In this document: positions 48,639-57,458 of the stretch, in pieces
How the letters are laid out: each line of letters begins with the position of its first letter
Numbering within the stretch: the first letter of the stretch is position 1
Origin: Histomonas meleagridis
Lineage: Eukaryota; Parabasalia; Tritrichomonadida; Dientamoebidae
Length of the DNA stretch: 64,000 nucleotides
Reading direction: 5' to 3'
NCBI GenBank assembly: GCA_020186115.1
Contig: WSYJ01000146.1
Coordinates: forward strand, 62,001-126,000
Notes under the pieces: generated by a model
Told to the model about the DNA's origin: nothing
Database searches by the model: none
Seen by the model: only the letters and a program-made list of their open reading frames with translations
Made by a program: the position numbers and the translations under genes

Positions 48639-51338
48639 ATGGAAAGGATAGCTGATGAATTGTTAACACCAGAGAAATTAAATGAATTGGTAGTTAATGC
48701 ATATTCATCAAGCACACCACAAAAATTACTAGATGGTATTTATCAATTATTTAATAATACTAATGCATCTGCATTTTTTTTAATTGATACATTAGCATGC
48801 AATGAAATTGATCTAAAAACAGTCAACTTTTGCCTCATTACACTTGCAAAGTATGTTAAAGATAATTTAGTTCCAATTATACAAATTCAAAGTTGGTTCA
48901 ATCCATTTTGTATTAATAATATTCAAAGGTTCCAAGGAATACCATATTTAATTTCATCTTTATCAAAGTTATTTACACTTCTCTATAAAGAAGAAACAGA
49001 AAAAGGTTCGATATTATTGAACACAATTTTACCAGAAAACGAATCAAATTTATATGTTGGATTGCATATTTTTTCAGACTTTGTTAAGCATGTCAAATCT
49101 TTTCAAGAAATCGAAGGAATTGTTCGGATTCTAACAACTAATATTCAATCTTTATCTTCATTTAACATTTTCTTGTTAAGTGCAAAATGTTTATTTTCAG
49201 TCATAAAACGATTTCCAGCTAACAATAGTTTAATGTCAGCCATTTTTTCAAATAACGGTTTAAATAATTTCGAGGAAGTAATCGTCAATTCGCCCACACA
49301 AACATCAGCCAAACTTCTCTCACTTCTTCGTAAGTTTTTAAAAGTTGATTATGCCGACAAATTACATTTTTTATTTGATCTTATGAATTTGATAATTCGA
49401 TTACTCAACGAAAGCAAAACATCAACAATTCAACTGTTAGAAATATCATTTATATTATTAACTCTCAAAGATATGAAAGAGATTCGTGAAATGGCGGTTG
49501 ATGATTTTTGTATGAATTTCATCAATCAAATTTTTAACTTCAGTTTAATCATTTTCACTCCCATCAAAATTCATTCCAATTATATATTAATCGATAACAT
49601 GATACAATTTTGGTTATCTGATATTCCATTTGTACATTTCAATGAAGAACAAGTTCAATTATATATTAACATGCAAACGCAAATCAAAAACACTTTTATT
49701 GATTCAATGATCGAAGAAACGGAATATCAACAAGAAATCATTGAGAATTTATATGAAGATCCGTCGATAATGTTATTTAATAACTTGGGGACATTTCTAA
49801 GTCAACATTATAAAGAAGAAATAACAAATTTTTGTAATTTGTTTATAATTTTCCCAAATAATTGTAGCTTAAGTATTATAATCGAAATCTTAAGTTATTT
49901 ACTTCAAAACCATCATAATAACGAGAATTATAATTATTTCGTTTATCTTGAAATCGATTTAGAATTAAATAACACATTAATTAACTTTTTTCATAATGTT
50001 CAAATCGGCGATGATCAAATTGAAGATAATTCGATGTTATATTATTTAGAATTAAGTTTATGTAATTATTTACGTGAGTTTTATATTTGTTATTTAACAA
50101 TGGATAAAATTAATATAAATGTTTTTAATTCATTTTTGGAGTTGTTAATACATTTAATAAACGTTTTACTGATTAATAAACAAAATGTTCATTTGATTCA
50201 TGAAATTAATAAAGTTTTCGACTTTAGTCCAAATGTTTATGGATGTTTTAATCAACAATTTATTGATTATATAAATAATTTGGATTTTGTTATTGTGACT
50301 GATGATGAATATGTTGAACATTTATATAATTTCGTTCGATTTCTTTTTCATATTTATTTTGTTGCTGGTAATCAAAAAATTAATTTAATCATTTTCTCGG
50401 ATTTATATTGTATTTCCATTCTAAATGAAAGTAAAAACATTAATTACGCAAACTTTATCCTTAATAATAAAATGAACTTTGATATAACGTGTCAACAAAA
50501 ATCTGAATTCTTAAAATTGTTTTCGAACATTAATTTTTATACTTTAGTTAATACAAATTCACTTCAACTTGTGAAAGATGTAATAAATAATTCACAAAAT
50601 CTTATAAATTATATAAAAGATATTAATTATCATTGTAAAGAAGTTGTTATAATTTTAATAAATATAATGGAAATAATCTCGAATTTCCTTTCGTATTCAT
50701 CATTAAATTTCGGAGTTTTTTGTCTTTATGGTGATACATTTTTTAATGATTTTTTAAGTGAATTTTTTGATTTGATTATAAAATTAAATATAAAATATCT
50801 TTGTAACGAAGATATTTTCATAAATGTGAATATTAAATTATTAAATTTAATAAGAAAAACGCAAATTGAAATTAAGCCAATCGAAAATGTTTTAGTATAT
50901 TTGTTAAAGTTTTCGACGGAATTCTTCTTAAGACCTGAAAATGATATAAACAATTCCAAGAAACTTATTAAATGTTTAATAAATTACTTCAATGTTGTCG
51001 ACTTACAAAAGTTCCAACAAAATGTTTACGACTCATTGTTAATTAGTATCATTTCGTTTGTTACTTCCCAACAAAATGTTCCATCGATATTTTACACATT
51101 TGTTTTCGTGATTATTAAAATGACATTTCCTCTTTTTAATGATTTGTTGAATAAGTTACGAAAAAAGTTCTCCGATGAATTGAATGAATACTTTAATCAA
51201 ACATTCCAAACAATCGAAAATAGCGATGAGTTGGATGACGCACTAAGAAACCAATTAGAAGATTGCTTGACCATAATGGAAGACGACGTGCAGGCGTTGC
51301 TGTTACTCGAAAATGAAGAAATACCAACAGATGTTTAA
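48639..51338 (+). CDS. Karyopherin (importin-beta/exportin)-like HEAT-repeat protein
   Basis: The start is set at the ATG at 48639 (MERIADELLTPEKLNELVVN), giving 899 residues. The N-terminus resembles the first HEAT repeats of large exportins (XPO4/XPO7-like): a short helix pair, NAYSSSTPQKLLDGIYQLF, then SAFFLIDTLACNEIDLKTVNF. The rest is helical repeats with no catalytic motif. Length suits a karyopherin, but other HEAT proteins are possible. Expected role: Ran-dependent nuclear transport. Intact frame, intronless. A TCAATACTTTTT box lies about 25 bp before the start. Confidence 0.5.
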   Translation: MERIADELLTPEKLNELVVNAYSSSTPQKLLDGIYQLFNNTNASAFFLIDTLACNEIDLKTVNFCLITLAKYVKDNLVPIIQIQSWFNPFCINNIQRFQGIPYLISSLSKLFTLLYKEETEKGSILLNTILPENESNLYVGLHIFSDFVKHVKSFQEIEGIVRILTTNIQSLSSFNIFLLSAKCLFSVIKRFPANNSLMSAIFSNNGLNNFEEVIVNSPTQTSAKLLSLLRKFLKVDYADKLHFLFDLMNLIIRLLNESKTSTIQLLEISFILLTLKDMKEIREMAVDDFCMNFINQIFNFSLIIFTPIKIHSNYILIDNMIQFWLSDIPFVHFNEEQVQLYINMQTQIKNTFIDSMIEETEYQQEIIENLYEDPSIMLFNNLGTFLSQHYKEEITNFCNLFIIFPNNCSLSIIIEILSYLLQNHHNNENYNYFVYLEIDLELNNTLINFFHNVQIGDDQIEDNSMLYYLELSLCNYLREFYICYLTMDKININVFNSFLELLIHLINVLLINKQNVHLIHEINKVFDFSPNVYGCFNQQFIDYINNLDFVIVTDDEYVEHLYNFVRFLFHIYFVAGNQKINLIIFSDLYCISILNESKNINYANFILNNKMNFDITCQQKSEFLKLFSNINFYTLVNTNSLQLVKDVINNSQNLINYIKDINYHCKEVVIILINIMEIISNFLSYSSLNFGVFCLYGDTFFNDFLSEFFDLIIKLNIKYLCNEDIFINVNIKLLNLIRKTQIEIKPIENVLVYLLKFSTEFFLRPENDINNSKKLIKCLINYFNVVDLQKFQQNVYDSLLISIISFVTSQQNVPSIFYTFVFVIIKMTFPLFNDLLNKLRKKFSDELNEYFNQTFQTIENSDELDDALRNQLEDCLTIMEDDVQALLLLENEEIPTDV

Positions 51339-51730
51339 ATGCGTAAATATAAATATTTGCTTTTGTTTTTGGGATTTTGTGAATTGATAAAATAATTATG
51401 CAGAAATTACACGTATTCATGAATGATCAATTGCTTGTACAACTGAACTTACTGTATTATAGCTTTATATTATTAAACATTTAAAATTTTAATTGATTTT
51501 GAGTTGCGATGTGATCAATTGACAAAACATTTTATGTTTAATTTAACTGAGAATCTTTTATATAGCCAATTGTTTCAATAAACTCAAAATTGGTTTAAAT
51601 TCATCATCTAGTTTTAGATGCAGTTCAATTCTTGATCATTTTAATTCAGCATTTTTTTTAAAAAGTCACTTTTTAAAATACGACACTTTTGTTGTCAACA
51701 GTTGTTTGACAAAGAGCTTTGGCAAAAAAG
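51339..51730. promoter_or_regulatory. Intergenic region and promoter of RRM gene
   Basis: Inr-like GTCACTTTTTAAAA (about 51664) and ACGACACTTTTG (about 51680) precede the RRM gene start at 51731. Nothing else recognised. Confidence 0.4.
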
Positions 51731-52446
51731 ATGGATTCTGGCGAAAGAAAAAGACCAGAGCGCAGCTATTCATGGAGAAATAGAATTGTGTTTGTATCAA
51801 ACATACCATATAAGTTTAAAGCTCAGGATGTTATGCTAATGCTTAGGCAATTCGGTCGATGTTATCGTGTTGATTTGTCCAGAGATGGAATTGGCGAGTC
51901 TCGTGGTTATGCATTTGCAGAATTCGAAACCCCTGAAGGAGCCAGAAATGCAGCAGAATATTTAGACGGAGCAGAACTTGATGGAAGATATCTCCGTGCT
52001 GAAATTTCTGTAAAGCCGCCAAACGAGTTAATTGAAATGTAGTTTTTAATTCTAACATCAGATATCGTGCAACTTCTCGTCAAAGAGCAGAAAAAGATCG
52101 ACGTGGAGAATTCGATGATGATACAAGACAGAAAAGAAATCAGAGCAGGAACGAACCTGCAAGGAATGGCAAAAATGATCGTGCCGATTATAGCCAATCT
52201 GATTCAGATTATTCATATTCTGGTTATTCATATTCATATTCTGATTCATACACATATTCATACTCAGATTCTTACTCTGGTTCACCTGAGTACTCTGGTT
52301 CTCAGTATAGTGGATCTGAGTCCTATAGTTATTCAAAATCCGAAAAATCCGATAATTCAGATAAAGGATCATATTCATACAGCGGTTCAGATTATAGTTA
52401 TAGCTATGGCTCGGATAATCGTAGTTATAGCTCTGATTATAGTTAA
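51731..52446 (+). CDS. RRM protein with SR-like Tyr/Ser tail, one 23-nt intron
   Basis: The coding sequence joins 51731-52037 and 52061-52446 (230 residues). Exon 1 encodes one RRM: RNP2 IVFVSNIP, RNP1 SRGYAFAEF, ending LDGRYLRAEIS. Exon 2, in a different frame, encodes a basic linker (RYRATSRQRAEKDRRG) and a long Tyr/Ser/Asp repeat tail (DSDYSYSGYSYSYSDSY and so on) in place of the usual Arg/Ser tail. Without the intron the protein would stop at a TAG right after the RRM. The domain order suggests an SR-type splicing or mRNA-binding factor. The start is the ATG at 51731, with Inr-like TCACTTTTT about 60 bp upstream. The SF1-like gene lies 350 bp downstream. Confidence 0.85.
52038..52060 (+). 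other. Short spliceosomal intron, 23 nt
   Basis: GTAGTTTTTAATTCTAACATCAG begins with GT and ends with a CTAACATCAG-type branch/acceptor, close to the known trichomonad consensus ACTAACACACAG. Removal restores the frame between the RRM and its Tyr/Ser tail. Known trichomonad introns include very short ones. Confidence 0.8.
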
Positions 52447-52798
52447 ACTTTATAAAGTTAATTTAAAATAATTCCGATAAATAAAAATTATTTCCATATA
52501 TTTCTGATTTCTACTGATTTATTACAAGTACCGAAAATGTTATAATAGCGAAGAGTTTGTAAGGAATTCATTAGATTATCAAAATCAGTGATAAAGGAAA
52601 ATATCAATACATTCAAAATTTAGATATTTGGTTTTTACTTAATATACTTTGAGAATTCATACTTTGCTTGGTGTATTCTTTGGTTAGATTAATTTTTTAG
52701 AATGTGAAAACATTTGAAAATTTGGTTTATTAGACATTATGAAATATTTACTTTCCCCTATTGACTTTATATTTCTATGATTAATATATTTGTGTTTT
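52447..52798. other. Convergent intergenic DNA
   Basis: 3' regions of the RRM and SF1-like genes; no features recognised. Confidence 0.4.
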
Positions 52799-53191
52799 TT
52801 ATGTCGCATTGTTTGGACTCAAAATTGTTGTTGAACTCGGCGGAAACATTTCATCAATTTCTTTCACTATAGCCCTAATTTCTGCACCTGCCGCCTCTTT
52901 TGCTCTTCCCTCAAGTGCATCATCGATTTTTTCCCAATTTGTAGTATCAATAGAATTTTCTCTCCAAAGAATATTTATAAATTGGTCTTTATTCCTTAAC
53001 TTGAAATGAAGTTCTTCTATTTGCATTCTTAAGAGGAGAGCCTTAAGAATGGGTTCTGGTAAATTTGGAGGAAGAACAGTAGCAATATTTGGTATAGCAT
53101 AACGAGTTTCTTGTTCACCCCAATGGGATTTTCTTTTTCTAAAGGGTATAAATTTCTTATCTTCTGTTTGAAATTGATTACTTGTTTCCAT
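52799..53191 (-). CDS. SF1/BBP-like splicing factor, N-terminal domain only, 130 aa
   Basis: The start is set at the ATG at 53191. The segment RKRKSHWGEQETRYAIPNIA followed by TVLPPNLPEPILKALLLRMQIEELHFKLR matches the conserved SF1 N-terminus: a basic RKRxSxW U2AF-ligand motif, then the P-P helix-hairpin region. In SF1 this region binds U2AF65, and a KH-QUA2 domain that binds the branch point follows. Here the protein ends after 130 residues with no KH domain. Either the trichomonad protein is minimal or the RNA-binding part is elsewhere. It is divergent from the kinase gene (89 bp). Confidence 0.7.
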   Translation of the reverse strand: METSNQFQTEDKKFIPFRKRKSHWGEQETRYAIPNIATVLPPNLPEPILKALLLRMQIEELHFKLRNKDQFINILWRENSIDTTNWEKIDDALEGRAKEAAGAEIRAIVKEIDEMFPPSSTTILSPNNAT

Positions 53192-53245
53192 TTTTTTCAC
53201 CTTTAACGTTCTTGTTGAATTTTCTATAGTTTATTCATGAGAACA

Positions 53246-53259
53246 TTGGGGTGCCCCAA
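53246..53259. promoter_or_regulatory. TTGGGGTGCCCCAA palindrome upstream of kinase gene
   Basis: GC-rich near-palindrome about 21 bp before the kinase ATG. The same 12-mer TTGGGGTGCCCC occurs at 58843-58854, about 32 bp before the PMS gene start. GC-rich words are rare here, so the coincidence is notable. A shared promoter element is inference. Confidence 0.5.
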
Positions 53260-53280
53260 ATTTTTTTTGAGGCATTTTGT

Positions 53281-54858
53281 ATGGGCGATTTAGCCAATTT
53301 TTCGAATTCTTGGCATGTTGTTTTCCAAACTCCAGAGCGAGCACTTGTACTCTATAATTCGTCACTACAACAAATACGAACTGTTTCACAAACATCTGAT
53401 CCAGAAGTTCCAATTTCATGGAGTTCGCCATCATATTTCCAAATTCTTGCAGATATTCTAAGTGGCAATGGTCCTATTCCATTTTCTCTTGGCGATTTTC
53501 TCATGAATGGATATTTTGAGCGGTTCTTTCCAATACGACAAATAATTGGTAAAGGTGGATGTGGCTGCGTTTACAGAGTCGAACATATTCTTGCGGGGAT
53601 TCGCCTTGCCGAGTATGCTGTTAAGGTTATACCAGTTGGAGAATTTGCATGGCTCAAAAAAGTAATTTCCGAGGTGAAACTTTTAGAAAAACTCGCACAA
53701 AAGCCTAACCCTCTTATTCTCGGGTACAAGCACTGTTGGATTGAAGAATGGCAGACAGCAACATTTGGGCCAAAGATTCCATGTCTTTTCATTCTCATGG
53801 AATATGCGCCTTTGGGAAACCTTGAGAACCTTCTGATGTGTGATGATGGGTCTGGTGACTTCCAAGAGTTCTCTGAAGAAGAAACTTGGCAAATGTTCTT
53901 AAATATCGCAGTTGCAGTACATCACCTTCATTCACTCGGAATCATTCATAGAGATTTGAAGCTGTCGAATGTTCTGATTTTTGAGGAAAAGACAAATATG
54001 CCGCTGCCGCTAAGACTTGTTTTATCTGATTTCGGAACATCAATTGATACCGGATTCCAAATGAAGCAAACAGCTAGGACAGGAGCGACGGGAACAATTG
54101 AAACAATGGCACCGGAACTGTTAGTTCAGTCATCGAGTGGATCATATTTATATTCACATTCATTTGCAAGTGATATATGGTCACTTGGTGTAATATTGTT
54201 CTCACTTTTCTACAGAAAAAACCCTTTTACAGGGGATTTTGGTGAGAAAAGATTGAAGGAATTCACTTCTGTAGATGAATTAATATCAGAATTGAAGTTG
54301 GAAAACGTACAAGTACCGCCATTGGTTCATATGCTTTTGAAAAAGATGATGATGAGAGATCCTAGTAAAAGATGTAGCATCGATGAAATTCTTGGAAATC
54401 CGACTATTCACGAAATGGTGGTAAAATTTGGATTAGAAACATGCTTGAAAAACGATGGACCAAGAGTATTTGTGGTTTCGCCGTCAATGGAAGACATACA
54501 AAGCAGCGTACTGTTGGCGTTGACTGATAACTCTTTCATGAACGAAGAAACTCAAACAGATGAAATAACCGTCAAAAAAGCGGTTAAAAAGACCGTTAAA
54601 GTCGACAGGAACAAAATCATTATGAAAATGATAATGTTCCTCGCACTGATGGCACAGAAACCAAAATCAATCACATACGGAATAACAAGAGCTTTAATAT
54701 ATGCTTTTATCATTTTAATGATTTCTGATGATAAGATTCTTGCACTTACAACAATTTTCGGCTTGCTGCTGGAAACATGTTTAGGACTTTGTAAGAATTC
54801 TCATGTATTGATGATCCTTAATATCTTTGTTTGTTTTGTATTTTTAAGCGGATTATAA
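53281..54858 (+). CDS. IKS-type protein kinase with C-terminal membrane segments
   Basis: 525 residues from the ATG at 53281. Kinase core: glycine loop IIGKGGCGCVYRVEH (about 87-101), Lys in AVKVIPVGEFAWLKK, IIHRDLKLSNVL (HRD about 222-226), DFG (about 250-252), then the activation loop with TGATGTIETMAPEL and an insertion around YSHSFASDIWSLG. The combination of RVEHILAGIRLAEYAVKVIPVGE, KHCWIEEW and the phrase CLFILMEYAPLGNL is characteristic of the IKS kinases (yeast Iks1 group). After a variable linker, the last ~90 residues contain about three hydrophobic helices (ALIYAFIILMI, ILALTTIFGLLLE, VLMILNIFVCFVFL), suggesting membrane anchoring. Substrates unknown. Confidence 0.85.
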   Translation: MGDLANFSNSWHVVFQTPERALVLYNSSLQQIRTVSQTSDPEVPISWSSPSYFQILADILSGNGPIPFSLGDFLMNGYFERFFPIRQIIGKGGCGCVYRVEHILAGIRLAEYAVKVIPVGEFAWLKKVISEVKLLEKLAQKPNPLILGYKHCWIEEWQTATFGPKIPCLFILMEYAPLGNLENLLMCDDGSGDFQEFSEEETWQMFLNIAVAVHHLHSLGIIHRDLKLSNVLIFEEKTNMPLPLRLVLSDFGTSIDTGFQMKQTARTGATGTIETMAPELLVQSSSGSYLYSHSFASDIWSLGVILFSLFYRKNPFTGDFGEKRLKEFTSVDELISELKLENVQVPPLVHMLLKKMMMRDPSKRCSIDEILGNPTIHEMVVKFGLETCLKNDGPRVFVVSPSMEDIQSSVLLALTDNSFMNEETQTDEITVKKAVKKTVKVDRNKIIMKMIMFLALMAQKPKSITYGITRALIYAFIILMISDDKILALTTIFGLLLETCLGLCKNSHVLMILNIFVCFVFLSGL

Positions 54859-55527
54859 TTAAAACATTTTTTGTTCTTAAAAACATTAGCCAATAAAACA
54901 TTGCGTATGAGTTATCATGAATTTTGTGAGAAATGCGAATAAGCCATCAACTAAGTGAATTTATTTAGCTAAATGATATGGGAATTGGATATATCAAAAT
55001 TAAATACCAATATCAATAAATAGATGTAAGCATGAATCTCTAATATTATCTTCTGTTTAGTGTTGAATTAAAAGATATTTACATTTTGATTTTGTTAGAA
55101 CGAAAAAACGTCGGTTTGATTTTTAACCGCCATAATGGCGGTTATATACCGATCGTTTTTATGTGTTCTTAACCGGTAACGGAAATGAACAAACCGAAAA
55201 CGAAAGGGTAATTTTACCATATAACCTCCACGATACAAGAAAAGTTTGCACAAATTCAAATACTTATGTGCGCGTGATAAAGTTTATGTAATTTTTCATA
55301 GTTGCTTGTATATTTTTACATTAGATCATATTCTTTAAAAAGCAAACTTTGGCTAAAAAAATGCTGGTGATATTAAATTTGATTTTAACGAAGATTTAGA
55401 GTGTTGTTAGTCGAATTGTTTTCTCCTCATTTAAATGTACATTTTTTTCGAATTATTTCAATCCTTATTTGGTCATTGAATTCAAAAATAAACGGTCACA
55501 AATGATCTAGATCAATTTAAACTTCGA
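54859..55527. promoter_or_regulatory. Intergenic region with Myb-like palindrome cluster
   Basis: Between the kinase and the importin-alpha-like gene. AACCGCCATAATGGCGGTT (55125-55143) is a perfect 19-bp inverted repeat. Nearby are TCGGTTTG, TTAACCGGTAACGG and AACCGAAAACG within 90 bp, a dense cluster of AACCG words like Myb sites. It lies about 385 bp before the next start codon. Confidence 0.5.
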
Positions 55528-56880
55528 ATGAAAAGAAATGAACTCCAGTCAAACAAAACAAAAACAAAAAGAAAACAATTACTATCAAATGCTGAACAAA
55601 ATGAAAAAGAAGAATCAGGAAAATGTTTCATTCCTTTTTCAGTTATGCTTAATTCATCACTTGTTTTTGCAAATAATCCTGTAATAATGCTTGACTGCAT
55701 CTCAAAAATAAATTCCATTGGTCGTGGTATCGAAGATGGCAATTTTATTACTAATGTCACTCCAACACTTTTATACTGTCTGAAAGCACGTGCGTTTTCT
55801 TTTGTAGCTTCAAATGAAATATTTGAATTCTTTTACTTACTTAGTTTAAATATTCAAGGACATGATGATTTATTTCAAGTCCTCCAAGAAATTGACATTT
55901 TTAGTTTTTTTCAAGATTCACTTAAAGAAACAACTAATGTACAAGTTCAAGAATATATTCTAACTAGCACAGGTAATTTCATTCTTTATTCAGAAGCCAT
56001 TCCAAATTATTTTTGTCAATCGTCTTTTCTTCAATTTCTAATTAATTGGGTTCCATTTGACATTGTCATACGACAGAAATGTTTTTGGGTTATTTCAAAT
56101 ATTTTTACACATAGTAACGAAACAATTCCAAGAGATTTACTTATTAATTTACTTTTATATCTCAAATCCCATCTTCGTGACATTGATGATATTCAACAAC
56201 AATGTTTAAAAGGTTTAATTAATGCGTGCAAAAACATTAATGGTATAATCGAATTTGTTCGTGAAAGTAATTTGTTTTTTGATTTGTTGCAAATTTTGCA
56301 AACAGACTCTGTCAAATCTAAACGTCTCACTTTTGAACTGATTTCAATAATTTCTCAAATGGATTCAGAATTTTTGAATGCTGTTGACGTTACGGTTGTT
56401 TTTGAGAACATTGTAAACTGTCAAAACCGAATTGTAAAGTATTGTTTTGATTTGTTAATTAATAAAATTTCTAGGAGCATAAATGCGAGGAATGAAGCAT
56501 TACAATGCTTTCAATCAGTTGATTTTTTGCAAATATTTGGAGGAAAAGATTTTTTGGCAAAAAGTCAATTTATAAATTTCATACAATATTTGGCACATAA
56601 TGACGTTGACTTCTTTTATTCTTTGTTTTCTGAGAAGCTAGTTGATGAGATTATTGAGTTTTGTAATTGTGATGATCCGATGTTAAGTTTTAGTGTGATC
56701 GATTTGTTTTTGTTTGCTTCTATGAGAAATGATAATTTTAGCGCTTACTTCGCAGAGCGTTTGCTGGAAAATAGAGAAATTTTTGACTCATTGGAAAAAA
56801 ATGATTCTTTTGATCGGGAACAAATCGAAATGATCGAATTGTTTTATGAAAAAATTAATGAGATTCAAAGCGATGAATAA
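55528..56880 (+). CDS. Importin-alpha-like armadillo-repeat protein
   Basis: 450 residues, intact. The first ~20 residues are basic (MKRNELQSNKTKTKRKQLL), resembling a short importin-beta-binding segment. The rest is helical ARM-type repeats (PTLLYCLKARAFSFVASNEI, IRQKCFWVISNIFTHSNETI, QQCLKGLINACKNINGIIEF and so on); W/N spacing as in importin-alpha is partly kept (WVISNIF) but many repeats are degenerate. Likely a divergent nuclear-import adaptor; another ARM protein is possible. Confidence 0.5.
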   Translation: MKRNELQSNKTKTKRKQLLSNAEQNEKEESGKCFIPFSVMLNSSLVFANNPVIMLDCISKINSIGRGIEDGNFITNVTPTLLYCLKARAFSFVASNEIFEFFYLLSLNIQGHDDLFQVLQEIDIFSFFQDSLKETTNVQVQEYILTSTGNFILYSEAIPNYFCQSSFLQFLINWVPFDIVIRQKCFWVISNIFTHSNETIPRDLLINLLLYLKSHLRDIDDIQQQCLKGLINACKNINGIIEFVRESNLFFDLLQILQTDSVKSKRLTFELISIISQMDSEFLNAVDVTVVFENIVNCQNRIVKYCFDLLINKISRSINARNEALQCFQSVDFLQIFGGKDFLAKSQFINFIQYLAHNDVDFFYSLFSEKLVDEIIEFCNCDDPMLSFSVIDLFLFASMRNDNFSAYFAERLLENREIFDSLEKNDSFDREQIEMIELFYEKINEIQSDE

Positions 56881-57458
56881 TGAATAAAATGTTTATATCT
56901 TTTATTTGTTTTCATATTCAAACTTTTATCTGATATGTAATAATTTCTTTTATTTCAAGCTTATTAATAAAATGTTTTCTTTTTCTTCTCTGTTTAAGTC
57001 GGGTAAATTTGATTTTGGAGATATTATAATTGTTTGAAAAATTTTTAAATTGTGTATTAAAACAAAAGAAATTTATGTTTGTATTAATTTTAACTAATAT
57101 TTGAAATAAAGACGTCTTGAAAGAATACGAAGAACTGCTTAGAAAAGATAGATAATGATCATAATGATCCTTGTACCCGAAGATATTTCTTACCAAAGAA
57201 CCAGAAGATTTTAATATTTACAATTGTAAAAAATTGGAAGTTGTTAAAAATGAAAATCCCTTAAATAAATTCTTCAAAAAAGCACTGTGAGTAAAATACA
57301 ATGATATTATTAAACATTTATTCATTTAAACTTGGTATGGAATATCTGCTTTTTTATAGGTTTTTCATTTCTTTAATTTTGTTTCATCATTCATTCTTTG
57401 TAATTTTATACTTCAAAAGTAAACACAGGAGCAAAATCTTAAAAATTTAATAAATTGT
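56881..57458. other. Convergent intergenic DNA
   Basis: 3' regions of two convergent genes; AT-rich, no features recognised. Confidence 0.4.

Noticed and set aside
52067-52471. 134-codon frame downstream of the RRM (Ile/His-rich)
   Set aside because: Shadow of the Tyr/Ser tail exon; the intron at 52038-52060 places the tail in another frame.
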